32,224 nt of DNA from Thiothrix sp. (GTDB taxonomy: Bacteria; Pseudomonadota; Gammaproteobacteria; Thiotrichales; Thiotrichaceae): NCBI RefSeq assembly GCF_028714775.1, contig NZ_JAQTLS010000030.1:1-32224 (forward strand). Direction: 5' to 3'. The notes beneath the pieces were generated by a model. It made no database searches and was not told the DNA's origin. It worked only from the letters and a program-made list of their open reading frames with translations. Shown piece after piece: positions 6,765-13,718 of this stretch (position 1 is its first letter; each line of letters opens with the position of its first letter). The position numbers were made by a program, and so were the translations under genes.

Positions 6765-6996
6765 AACACTAAAAGCGCTTGGGCTTGCCCTGTTCCTATT
6801 CGGAATATCTTTGCAGTCAAAGGCCGCATGGAACCAGCAACAAGAATGTAGCGGTGGTCATGATGTTGCTTGGCTTGTTCTTGTTGCTGTTTGCGCTTCT
6901 GTGCTGGTTGTTTCTGCATCAATTGCAGCTATCGTCTTCATGCGCCATGTGTCGCACCGTGACTACATTGCACGCAAGCGTAACCATCCGCGATAA
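6754..6996 (+). CDS. Small membrane protein of the lysis cassette
   Basis: An 80-residue protein starting at ATG 6754 inside the end of the peptidase gene. Residues 6-22 (LKALGLALFLFGISLQS) look like a signal peptide or first membrane helix ending near SKA. Residues 38-62 (VAWLVLVAVCASVLVVSASIAAIVF) form a second helix, and the tail is basic (RHVSHRDYIARKRNHPR). Its position between an endolysin and a holin, and its two-helix topology, suit an antiholin, holin or inner-membrane spanin. No named family seen. Confidence 0.55.
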   Translation: MLSKTLKALGLALFLFGISLQSKAAWNQQQECSGGHDVAWLVLVAVCASVLVVSASIAAIVFMRHVSHRDYIARKRNHPR

Positions 6997-7042
6997 AACG
7001 GCAATGCCCAACAACTACATAAAAAACAGGGGATTTGCGCTT

Positions 7043-7312
7043 ATGCAGCACAATAACGGTTTTAGCATCGTGGGCGCGTTCCTTTCTGGTTTCGGGTCTA
7101 TCGTTGTCTATTTTGAGCAAAACACCGGGTTTATTCTGGCGATTGTTGGCGTCCTGTCTTGGGTGTCCGGGGTGTATTTCCAGCGGCGCAAGGACAGGCG
7201 AGACCATGAGCGGCATGAGATGGAGCGAGCAGAACACCGACATCGCATAAAATTGCTTGAGCTTGGGCAGTACGTGGAAAGAGGGAATAATGATGGCGAC
7301 GGCGAGGGATAA
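7043..7312 (+). CDS. Class II-type holin
   Basis: An 89-residue protein. ATG 7043 is preferred because AGGGGA lies nine bases upstream, although the frame is open back to 6779 and in-frame ATGs at 6860 and 6863 would add another hydrophobic helix. Residues about 7-40 contain two membrane helices (GAFLSGFGSIVVYF and GFILAIVGVLSWVSGVYF), followed by a strongly charged tail (QRRKDRRDHERHEMERAEHRHR). This is the typical organisation of small phage holins, with helices then a charged cytoplasmic C-terminus. It would form the membrane lesions that release the endolysin. Its end overlaps the terminase small subunit. Confidence 0.65.
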   Translation: MQHNNGFSIVGAFLSGFGSIVVYFEQNTGFILAIVGVLSWVSGVYFQRRKDRRDHERHEMERAEHRHRIKLLELGQYVERGNNDGDGEG

Positions 7313-7556
7313 GACAAGCGCCATGATTGACGGTGTGCTTGATGTGTTTTATCGGATTGTGCTTGATGACAATGCCCCTGCAAGCGCCCGTGTATCTGCC
7401 GGGAGGGAAATCCTTGACAGGGCAGAGGGAAGGCCAAGGCAAACCGTTGAGGCAACAGTAAAGGACGAGCGCCAAAGCAAATACGGTGAAATAGCGCGTA
7501 AAATCAGGTTAGAGCAATTGGAGTTATTGCCTAAAAGCGGAACAGATGAATTATGA
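7290..7556 (+). CDS. Terminase small subunit-like protein
   Basis: An 88-residue protein starting at ATG 7290 behind GAGGGA, overlapping the holin end by 23 bases and the large subunit start by 11. The core NAPASARVSAGREILDRAEGRPRQTVE is the helix-plus-GRPRQ signature I know from small proteins encoded directly before phage terminase large subunits, thought to bind the packaging start site. It is shorter than full terminase small subunits, so it could be a partial or atypical form. Confidence 0.65.
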   Translation: MMATARDKTSAMIDGVLDVFYRIVLDDNAPASARVSAGREILDRAEGRPRQTVEATVKDERQSKYGEIARKIRLEQLELLPKSGTDEL

Positions 7557-8940
7557 AGATATGGAACACTTGCAGGGCGACTTCCAAGCCTATGTAAAGT
7601 ACATTTTTCACGCGACAAAGGGGCGTGAATTCCGCTGGAACGAACATCACACGGTAATTTGTAACGCGCTAATGCGGGCATTTGCTGGAATATCGCCACG
7701 CCTGATACTGAACTTGCCACCGCGCTTTTCAAAGACCGAACTCGCCGTTGTAAGCTTTGCTTCTTGGGCGCTTGGGATAAGCCCGGATGCTGAATTTATC
7801 CATGCCTCATACAGTTCTGTGCTTGCGGCAAACAACTCGTACAACATCCGCTCAGTGATGCAGCACGAAGCATACAGGGAGGTTTTCCCAGATTCGCAGT
7901 TACAGGACGACAGCAAGGCTAGGCACTGGTGGAAAACAGCAAATGGAGGTGTTTTTTACGCTACCGGGGCGGAGGGTACTATTACCGGGTTTGGTGCTGG
8001 GAAGGTAAACGCTGACGGCTTTGGCGGTGCGCTACTGATTGATGACCCGCACAAGGCGCTTGAAGCAAAGCGTAGCGAGGCTAGCAGGAAGGCGGTAATA
8101 GATTGGTTCCAAGGAACAGTAGAAACGCGGCTTAACTCCCAAGAGACGCCGATAATCCTGATTATGCAACGGCTGCATGAAGAGGATTTGAGCGGGTGGC
8201 TACTTGGTGGAGGAAATGGCGAGCGCTGGGAGCATGTGAGCTTGCCAGCGATAAAGCCTGACGGTTCCGCGCTATGGCCTGCAAAGCTTGGCATTTCAGA
8301 ATTGCATAGGATGCAGGCCAGCAAACCCTATGATTTTGCAGGACAGTACATGCAGCGCCCGGTTCCGATTGGCGGCGGCATGGTCAAGGATGCGTGGTTT
8401 TCTGACCGTTACAAGATGATTCCGCCGCGCGTCATCCGTGTTGTACAGTCGTGGGACTCTGCCCAGAAGGATAAAAAGGAGCGCAACGACCCGTCAGTAT
8501 GCACAACGTGGGCAGAGTGCGCAGACGGGTACTACCTGCTTGACGTGTACCGTGATTGGCTTGAGTACCCGGCATTAGAGCGGGCGGTGAAAGATCAGGC
8601 TGCAAAGCACAAGCCTAACGCGGTACTTGTCGAAGATAAGAGCACAGGGCAAAGCATAATCCAGCAAGCGCGGGCAGGAAGCCTTGGAAATATCCCGGTA
8701 ATCGGAATTGAGCCAAAAGGCGACAAGATAGACCGCCTTGAGCGATGCACCGGGCTTATGGAATCTGGGCGCGTGCGGCTTCCAGAATCGGCACAATGGA
8801 TTTCAGACTACACCAGCGAATTAACAACCTTCCCGATGGCTGTACATGATGACCAAGTTGACAGCACCAGCCAAGCGCTTAACTGGATGCGTGACAACTC
8901 TGGGCGGGCGTATGCATCATCTGGGCATCGTCGGTATTAA
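7546..8940 (+). CDS. terL: Phage terminase large subunit
   Basis: A 464-residue protein, full length for this family. The ATPase part has an adapted Walker A (LNLPPRFSKTE, 55-65), a C-motif-like HASYSS (86-91), and Walker B ALLIDDPHK (162-170). The nuclease part has three acidic clusters of the RNase H-like fold: SWDSAQK (D304), LVEDKSTG (E363) and HDDQVDS (D435/D439). It cuts concatemeric phage DNA and pumps it into the prohead. The start at ATG 7546 lies inside the preceding small-subunit gene, as usual for coupled terminase pairs. Confidence 0.95.
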   Translation: MNYEDMEHLQGDFQAYVKYIFHATKGREFRWNEHHTVICNALMRAFAGISPRLILNLPPRFSKTELAVVSFASWALGISPDAEFIHASYSSVLAANNSYNIRSVMQHEAYREVFPDSQLQDDSKARHWWKTANGGVFYATGAEGTITGFGAGKVNADGFGGALLIDDPHKALEAKRSEASRKAVIDWFQGTVETRLNSQETPIILIMQRLHEEDLSGWLLGGGNGERWEHVSLPAIKPDGSALWPAKLGISELHRMQASKPYDFAGQYMQRPVPIGGGMVKDAWFSDRYKMIPPRVIRVVQSWDSAQKDKKERNDPSVCTTWAECADGYYLLDVYRDWLEYPALERAVKDQAAKHKPNAVLVEDKSTGQSIIQQARAGSLGNIPVIGIEPKGDKIDRLERCTGLMESGRVRLPESAQWISDYTSELTTFPMAVHDDQVDSTSQALNWMRDNSGRAYASSGHRRY

Positions 8941-8983
8941 TCTGTAAACTAAAGCATATTCTCCACATAAAAGAAAATCACCC

Positions 8984-10564
8984 ATGAAATTGATACCAAG
9001 ACCATTCAAGCTGCTACCTGATAAGTGGAGAATTTTCAACTTGGGCGGGAAGTCTGAACAGAAGCCAGATCGGGCAAGTCCGGCAGGTGGAAACCTTGCG
9101 GAAGATTACAGCGTTGACGGAATTATCAGGTGGTTTGAGCGTTTCAAGTATGTTGACGAGGTTCTTGCAAAGGCCGGGTTATCCGTTGATGACCTTGAAA
9201 AGTTGCTTGACGATGATGAAATAGCTAGCGCATGGGAAAAGCGCACGCTGGCAGTTGAGCAGCGACCATGGAGCATTTCAGACCCAGAATCGGAAATTTC
9301 AATATTCGTATGGAGCCAACTAAAGCCACATTATGCGGCGCTTGCAGGTGAGTTCCTTCGATCGGTTTTGTATGGCCTGTCATGCCCTCAGATCACATAC
9401 AAGCAAGTCGGAAAGCAATGGCACATCAGCCACTACACACCGAACGTTACCCGCTCTTTTTCGGTTGATAGCTCAGGTGCTGTTTACGTGTACATCAACG
9501 GGCAGGAAGTCGGTATCAACCAAAACGACACACTACGCCTAAAATTTTTCCCTGTACTCCACCGGCGCACGGCAAAAAAACCCGCTGGCACTGCGCTGCT
9601 TTCCAGTCTTTACTGGGTTGCCCTGCTGCGGACAAACACATGGGAGTTTTGGGCGCGGTTCCTTGAGCGCTTTGGCTCCCCGCTATTGCTCGGGAAGGCC
9701 GCACTTGGAACAACCAGCGACGGGAGAAGTTCTATTGATGCAATGGCGGACATGCTTGCCGGAGCTGTTAATTCAGGCGTTGCTGTTATTGGAAATGACG
9801 AGGACGTTACCGCTATAGGCAGCACTGGAAATGGTGAGGCTTTCAACTCAGCACAGGACAAAATAAACGAGCGCATACAGCGGCGAATCCTTGGGCAGAC
9901 GCTCACCAGCGGAACCCAAGGCGTAGGAAGTCAGGCGCTTGGAACCGTGCACAACGATGTGAGAAACGAAATCGTTGCATCTGACGTGTCGCTTATCCTT
10001 CCAGCGCTGCAATCACTTGTCAATGCACTGGTGGAGATCAACTACCCCGGCAAAGAGCCGCCAACGATTAGTATTGAAACTGGCGCATCACTCAGCAAAG
10101 ACAGGGCAGACCGCGATAAGTTGCTATACGACACCGGGGTTAGGTTCACCAAGGATTACTACATACGGGCTTACGACCTTGAGGCAGAAGACATTGAGCA
10201 AGTCACAGAAAACACCAGCGGCGCGGCGTCGGCAATGCTACAGGCTGATAAAGGCCGGACGCTGGCAGCAACTCAAGGCTTTAAGCTGTCAGCCGGACAA
10301 CAAGAAAAAATTGTCCAAGGACAGCAAGAGCTTGACCGACTAGCGGACGAAGCAATAAAGGCTGCTGGATCACCAGTTGATTACGAAGCACTGAAAGCCG
10401 TTGTTCTGTCGGCAAAGAACCCTGACGATCTAGCGGAAAAACTAGCTGGTTGGTACGAAACAACACACCCTGAAACGCGCTATGTTGATGCACTCGGGGC
10501 GCTGATGTTTGCGGCTGATATTCACGGGTACGAAGTTGCAGAAGAGGGCGCAAGCGATGAATAA
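8984..10564 (+). CDS. Portal protein, Mu gp29 (DUF935) type
   Basis: A 526-residue protein starting at ATG 8984. It shows the course of Mu-type portal proteins: an early region (about 45-100) with YVDEVLAKAGLSVDDLEKLLDDDEIASAWEKR and EQRPWSI, the central HRRTAKKPAGTALLSSLYWV and WARFLERFGSPLLLGK (about 192-235), GSTGNGEAFNSAQDKINERI, then ILGQTLTSGTQGVGSQALG, and a C-terminal region after DRADRDKLLYDTGVRFTKDYY. It forms the ring at the packaging vertex through which DNA passes. It is separated from terL by 43 bases with no clear terminator, so it probably lies in the same transcript. Confidence 0.9.
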   Translation: MKLIPRPFKLLPDKWRIFNLGGKSEQKPDRASPAGGNLAEDYSVDGIIRWFERFKYVDEVLAKAGLSVDDLEKLLDDDEIASAWEKRTLAVEQRPWSISDPESEISIFVWSQLKPHYAALAGEFLRSVLYGLSCPQITYKQVGKQWHISHYTPNVTRSFSVDSSGAVYVYINGQEVGINQNDTLRLKFFPVLHRRTAKKPAGTALLSSLYWVALLRTNTWEFWARFLERFGSPLLLGKAALGTTSDGRSSIDAMADMLAGAVNSGVAVIGNDEDVTAIGSTGNGEAFNSAQDKINERIQRRILGQTLTSGTQGVGSQALGTVHNDVRNEIVASDVSLILPALQSLVNALVEINYPGKEPPTISIETGASLSKDRADRDKLLYDTGVRFTKDYYIRAYDLEAEDIEQVTENTSGAASAMLQADKGRTLAATQGFKLSAGQQEKIVQGQQELDRLADEAIKAAGSPVDYEALKAVVLSAKNPDDLAEKLAGWYETTHPETRYVDALGALMFAADIHGYEVAEEGASDE

Positions 10565-10727
10565 CCAGCAACAGGAGACGCAGGTAGTGCCAGTAACAAA
10601 CAAAACGGCGGTTGCCTTCGGGTTCCTGTTCCTGTTCATGAATCGCTTTTCGTGGTGGTTTGGTACGGTGTTCGGTGCTATCTCTGCAATTAAGGTATCA
10701 GGGTTACTTCCGGGGTTATTCCAATGA
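10557..10727 (+). CDS. Small hydrophobic protein between portal and minor head genes
   Basis: A 56-residue protein; ATG 10557 lies within the portal end and the stop at 10727 overlaps the next start. After a polar N-terminus (NNQQQETQVVPVTNK) it is mostly hydrophobic (TAVAFGFLFLFMNRFSWWFGTVFGAISAIKVSG), consistent with one or two membrane helices. No family recognised. A membrane protein is unusual in this place. Overlaps on both sides support translation. Confidence 0.55.
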   Translation: MNNQQQETQVVPVTNKTAVAFGFLFLFMNRFSWWFGTVFGAISAIKVSGLLPGLFQ

Positions 10728-12541
10728 GCGTTGCTGATTTGCTGGATAGCCTTCCACGGCGCAAAGTAAAGCTGCCGGAAGACTACTATGACACGCGAGC
10801 AACGGCGGCGCGTGACTTGGCCTTTACGGTGTCTGGCGTGCACCAGCTTGATGCTGTACAGGCCGTGCTTGATAGTCTTGATGCCAATATCAAGGCCGGT
10901 GGCTCGTTCAAGGACTGGAAAAAGCAGATTTCCGAAACTGGCGAAATGGCAACTTTCCCTGAACACCGCAAAGAACTGGTATTCAGGAACCACGCGCAAA
11001 CGGCATACGCCCACGGAAAGTGCAAAAACTTTGAAGACCGCAAGGATACCCGGCCTTACCTGATGTATTCGGCTGTTGGAGACAGCAGGACACGACCAGC
11101 ACACCAGCGTCTTGACGGGGTTATTCGTCCGGTTGGTGATGCGTTCTGGCGCGAGAATATGCCACCTAACGGGCACAATTGCATTCTCCCCGGAAATAAA
11201 ATACAGGGAGAATTTGAGATAGGTCTAAAATCCTTCTATTCTGGAAAAGCCGTAAAGATTTTTGCTTCTAGCGGAAGAACGCTTACCGTCACGGCGAATC
11301 ACCCCGTATTGACCGGGCGCGGATGGATTGCGGCGAAGGAGGTCAAGGCAGGCGACAAGCTTCTCAGTTACAGCGGGATAGTTGATTCCTGCACGCTCCC
11401 CGTCGTAAATAATGATAACCCTCCATCCTTTGTTGAGGATGTTTTCAAGTCTCTCAGTCGTTATGCTTTTGGAACTTGCGATAGGTCTTCTTTCGAGTTC
11501 CACGGCGACGCGAATCTCAGGAAAGGCGAAATCTACGTTGCTGGATTCAATAGCGTACTGATGGATGGGTTTAAGCCCTGCAATAGTCATGGCATTAAGC
11601 AACTGGTATTCGTGCTTACTAATACTATGAGCATTATTCGTTCCAGAATAATTCATAACAGTATTAGCCTTTCTTTTCTTAACGTCCGCGCTATTTATCG
11701 GAAGTTGCAATCCGTTTTTGGAAAGTATCCGCTTAACCTCGCCAGTGCTACATCCACATTTGTTGGCAATGCTTGTGCTTCCTCCGTTGGATGGATTTGC
11801 GTACATGCCGATAATAACAGACTCCCTTTCAGAGTCCCGCGCATCTGCCGCCTTCCATGCAGCCGAACACTGCCGTTCAACGCCGCCTTCTCTCTTCTTA
11901 ATTTCATACCACTTAATGGTTTCAGACTCGCTTTGAGTCCTTCTTTTAACTCCATTCGCTCTTATTATTCTGGCTATGGTACTTCTGCTCTTTCCTGTTC
12001 TTTTGGCTATAGAGTTCTCGCTTTCGCCAGAAATATAGGCATCAGCTATGGAAATATCATCGCTAGAGTTTGCTGCTTTTTTAGGGAGGATTCTGTTTCT
12101 AGTGGAAACGCCAGCATCCCTAAGGAGTCGCCTGAACAAACAATCACTGATTCCATTCTCGCTAAGCAGTTTTCCGACGGGGTAGCCGGAAACGTATTTA
12201 TTGATTATGCTATCGGAGTTATTGACTTCTCTTATAGTGGGCATGTTTATGATTTCCAAAGTAAAAACGGCATTCTGTGCGTAAACGGAATTATAACACA
12301 TAATTGCAGGTGTAGTGTAATTAGCCTTACAGAAAAGCAGGCAAAAGCGCGTGGAGGAGTGACAGAAAACCCTGAAAACGGGGCTGATGCAGGGTGGACT
12401 TATTCGCCATGTGCGGACAGAACCAAGGGCGAAGAGCAAGCAATCCAGCGCAAGGCCGAAACCTATCACCAGAAGTTGCTCAAATTTTTCGATGGACTGC
12501 TTGCCGGGCTTGCTGCTGTTCGTGCTATGTTCGGACAGTAA
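10724..12541 (+). CDS. Minor head protein (Mu gpF / SPP1 gp7 type) interrupted by an intein
   Basis: A 605-residue continuous frame. Residues 1-152 and 528-605 are the mature protein: helix-rich start, FRNHAQTAYAHGKCKNFED, YLMYSAVGDSRTRPAHQRLDG, then WRENMPPNGHN joined to CRCSVISLTEKQA. PPNGHNCRCSV is the hallmark of phage Mu gpF-like head morphogenesis proteins, which sit at the portal and help capsid assembly or DNA injection. Between Asn152 and Cys528 lies a 375-residue intein. After splicing the product would be 230 residues, close to the minimal size of this family. The insertion sits exactly in the most conserved motif, as inteins usually do. Confidence 0.9.
   Translation: MSVADLLDSLPRRKVKLPEDYYDTRATAARDLAFTVSGVHQLDAVQAVLDSLDANIKAGGSFKDWKKQISETGEMATFPEHRKELVFRNHAQTAYAHGKCKNFEDRKDTRPYLMYSAVGDSRTRPAHQRLDGVIRPVGDAFWRENMPPNGHNCILPGNKIQGEFEIGLKSFYSGKAVKIFASSGRTLTVTANHPVLTGRGWIAAKEVKAGDKLLSYSGIVDSCTLPVVNNDNPPSFVEDVFKSLSRYAFGTCDRSSFEFHGDANLRKGEIYVAGFNSVLMDGFKPCNSHGIKQLVFVLTNTMSIIRSRIIHNSISLSFLNVRAIYRKLQSVFGKYPLNLASATSTFVGNACASSVGWICVHADNNRLPFRVPRICRLPCSRTLPFNAAFSLLNFIPLNGFRLALSPSFNSIRSYYSGYGTSALSCSFGYRVLAFARNIGISYGNIIARVCCFFREDSVSSGNASIPKESPEQTITDSILAKQFSDGVAGNVFIDYAIGVIDFSYSGHVYDFQSKNGILCVNGIITHNCRCSVISLTEKQAKARGGVTENPENGADAGWTYSPCADRTKGEEQAIQRKAETYHQKLLKFFDGLLAGLAAVRAMFGQ
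11180..12304 (+). other. Intein coding segment in the minor head protein
   Basis: Residues 153-527. It begins with Cys153 (CILPGNKIQGEFEIG, block A). Block B is LTVTANHPVLTGRGWIAA with the TxxH pair T190 and H193, followed by KAGDKLL. It ends with block F/G (GHVYDFQSKNG, then CVNGIITHN) and the C-terminal His526-Asn527, followed by Cys528 as the +1 nucleophile. All residues needed for Cys-type protein splicing are present. Between about residues 226 and 504 the plus-strand translation has no endonuclease motif and looks like antisense-derived filler rich in Ser, Phe, Arg and Cys. That stretch is the complement of a minus-strand nuclease gene. Confidence 0.93.
11225..12244 (-). CDS. Homing endonuclease-like protein (three HTH units plus Vsr-like nuclease), antisense within the intein
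   Basis: A 339-residue protein; ATG 12244 follows GGAAATCATAAAC. The frame is open further upstream to 12544, but that part is antisense of the extein and not protein-like. Three similar HTH units: about 12-47 (IINKYVSGYPVGKLLSENG, then FRRLLRDAGV), 64-101 (IADAYISGESENSIAKRTG, then STIARIIRANGVKRR) and 143-181 (GSTSIANKCGCSTGEVKRIL). The C-terminal domain (208-285) resembles the Vsr/EDxHD branch of PD-(D/E)XK nucleases: SKHEYQLLNAM with E212, NVDFAFPEIRVAVELE with D238, E249 and E251, then ERLENILNKGWRVIIIYD. The start codon is the complement of intein codon His507 and the stop of Leu168, so the gene lies wholly inside the intein. It probably cuts intein-free alleles to spread the element. 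Activity is not provable from sequence. Confidence 0.82.
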   Translation of the reverse strand: MPTIREVNNSDSIINKYVSGYPVGKLLSENGISDCLFRRLLRDAGVSTRNRILPKKAANSSDDISIADAYISGESENSIAKRTGKSRSTIARIIRANGVKRRTQSESETIKWYEIKKREGGVERQCSAAWKAADARDSERESVIIGMYANPSNGGSTSIANKCGCSTGEVKRILSKNGLQLPINSADVKKRKANTVMNYSGTNNAHSISKHEYQLLNAMTIAGLKPIHQYAIESSNVDFAFPEIRVAVELERRPIASSKSITTERLENILNKGWRVIIIYDGERAGINYPAVTEKLVACLDLLRRNPSAPGQYGVIRRDGKRSSARSKNLYGFSRIEGF

Positions 12542-12545
12542 CAAA

Positions 12546-12568
12546 AAAGCCGGGATTTCCCCGGCTTT
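12546..12568. terminator. Bidirectional terminator between convergent operons
   Basis: AAAGCCGGG (12546-12554) pairs with CCCGGCTTT (12560-12568). On the minus strand the stem is followed by six T, and on the plus strand by TTT-C-TTT, so it can stop both the head transcript and the leftward exported-protein operon. Confidence 0.88.
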
Positions 12569-12574
12569 CTTTCG

Positions 12575-12796
12575 TCACCCTCCAACAATGACGCTTGTTT
12601 TCTTTCCCGAATAAACGGTAACGTTCCTTGTCACTCCGTTAATAACAATCCTGTAGTTGCCCGGTTCGGCACTGAATGCCCCACTATGTTCGGTTTTGCA
12701 CTGGACATTGCCGGATTCACTATACAGGCACACTTCGACTGGCTTGAGCGCAGGGCTTGAACCAATAACCAGCGCATAAAGGATTACCCCATGCAT
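12575..12796 (-). CDS. Small exported protein, Cys-containing
   Basis: A 73-residue protein. ATG 12796 overlaps the upstream stop as TAATG; a GTG at 12805 would add three residues. The N-terminus MHGVILYALVIGSSPA is a short signal-like hydrophobic segment. The rest looks like a small beta-sandwich (VEVCLYSESGNVQCKTE, then AEPGNYRIVINGVTRNVTVYSGKK) with two Cys that could form a disulfide. It is the last gene of the leftward operon. No family recognised. Confidence 0.55.
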   Translation of the reverse strand: MHGVILYALVIGSSPALKPVEVCLYSESGNVQCKTEHSGAFSAEPGNYRIVINGVTRNVTVYSGKKTSVIVGG

Positions 12797-13098
12797 TATT
12801 TGCACTCCGTAGGGTTGCAGTGAACAACCTCTTTAATGCCATTCACGCCCAAGGTAAACACGTACTCACCTTGGCGGCGCGAATCGACGGCACAGGTAAA
12901 ATCGGCGTTTTTATCGTAACCGCGCTTTACAAGCTCTTGACGAAGGTCGAGTTCATAAACGCCACATTTCCCGGTAATATCTTCTGCATGTGCCTTTGAT
13001 GCTACGGCAAAGTAAGCAACCAGCAGAGCGACGATAATAATAGTGTAACCAGCCTTGCGATTTGCTGATTTTTCAATTTTATTTGCTTGATTTTCCAT
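12796..13098 (-). CDS. Exported or membrane-anchored small protein
   Basis: A 100-residue protein; ATG 13098 sits behind the shared leader CAAAGAGGTATCTAAA, which fixes the start against an open extension to 13152. Residues 1-18 are basic and polar, 19-41 are hydrophobic (IIIVALLVAYFAVASKAHA) ending in a signal-peptidase-like AHA, and the mature part EDITGKCGVYELDLRQEL... carries three Cys. It is co-transcribed with the gene at 12575. Function unknown. Confidence 0.6.
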   Translation of the reverse strand: MENQANKIEKSANRKAGYTIIIVALLVAYFAVASKAHAEDITGKCGVYELDLRQELVKRGYDKNADFTCAVDSRRQGEYVFTLGVNGIKEVVHCNPTECK

Positions 13099-13146
13099 TT
13101 TAGATACCTCTTTGATTAGTGATTTAGTTAGTGGGTTATTCCCGTT

Positions 13147-13170
13147 CCGCACACTTCCTAAAATGTGCGG
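13147..13170. other. Intergenic hairpin
   Basis: CCGCACA (13147-13153) pairs with TGTGCGG (13164-13170) over a 10-base loop. It lies between two leftward genes and lacks a T-run on either strand, so it is more likely an mRNA stability or processing element than a terminator. Confidence 0.45.
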
Positions 13171-13181
13171 TTAGGATTAAC

Positions 13182-13358
13182 TCAAATCTTTGTTGCTTTT
13201 CCGTTTTCTACTTTCAATTTCAAAAGCATTTCAAAAATATCTGTTTTCTTGTCTGTAACAAAATCCTGACAAGTATTATCAGGTTCGCAGTGCACCTCAT
13301 GCTTGTAATTTGCAGCAGGGTACAGCGTAAGCGCGTATGCAAGAGCTATTGCGTTCAT
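13182..13358 (-). CDS. Short exported-type protein
   Basis: A 58-residue protein. ATG 13358 is chosen because GAGG overlaps the upstream TGA (TGAGGCAACAATG), implying coupling; the frame is open to 13433 but inside the previous gene. MNAIALAYALTLYPAANYKHE has a weak hydrophobic leader, followed by EVHCEPDNTCQDF with two Cys seven residues apart and a Lys-rich end. It may be a secreted, disulfide-bonded peptide. No family recognised. Confidence 0.45.
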   Translation of the reverse strand: MNAIALAYALTLYPAANYKHEVHCEPDNTCQDFVTDKKTDIFEMLLKLKVENGKATKI

Positions 13359-13365
13359 TGTTGCC

Positions 13366-13662
13366 TCAGATCGGGTAGCAGACAGGACGACCAACAACGA
13401 ATTCACAGGTAATGAAAGCCTTATCTCCGTCATTCATTGTTACCTTGCAAGTTGTTTTATCTTCGCTACCCTCAAGGCGTGATGCGCTGCATGAAACTTC
13501 CTTGATGTTCTTGCCGCCGTAGAATTCTGCTGCAATTGCAAGAGCGCGTTCTTTGATCTTTTCGGCGCTGCTTTCTGCATGTGCTGTCGAAGAGCCAAAA
13601 GCTACGGCGAAGATTGCGATTGCAGCAGCAATGGCAAGTGCGTAATGAGCTAGTTTATTCAT
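13366..13662 (-). CDS. Secreted small protein with Sec signal peptide
   Basis: A 98-residue protein starting at ATG 13662 behind CAAAGAGGTATCAAGCC. A clear signal peptide (MNKLAHYALAIAAAIAIFA, then VAFGSSTAHA) ends at AHA-ESS. The mature part (about 69 residues) contains three or more Cys (VSCSAS, TTCKV, ITCEF, PVCYP), suggesting a disulfide-stabilised periplasmic protein. Its leader and signal cleavage region closely resemble those of the next upstream gene, so the two may be distant duplicates. Function unknown. Confidence 0.65.
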   Translation of the reverse strand: MNKLAHYALAIAAAIAIFAVAFGSSTAHAESSAEKIKERALAIAAEFYGGKNIKEVSCSASRLEGSEDKTTCKVTMNDGDKAFITCEFVVGRPVCYPI

Positions 13663-13718
13663 GGCTTGATACCTCTTTGTAACCACGGTGTTTTAAACCG
13701 TGGCTGTTTTGTTGTTGG

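Noticed and set aside
8945-8965. Fourth operator copy upstream of the portal gene
   Set aside because: TGTAAACTAAAGC resembles one arm, but there is no second arm and no -35/-10 pair at the right spacing.
10442-11176. 244-codon minus-strand frame
   Set aside because: It lies opposite the portal end and the extein N-terminal part, both well supported; its translation has no motif and there is no ribosome site.
12245-12544. Open minus-strand extension upstream of the antisense nuclease
   Set aside because: It is antisense of the extein C-terminus, with a Cys- and Phe-rich, non-protein-like translation; the ATG at 12244 has a ribosome-site-like GGAA and begins the first recognisable HTH unit.
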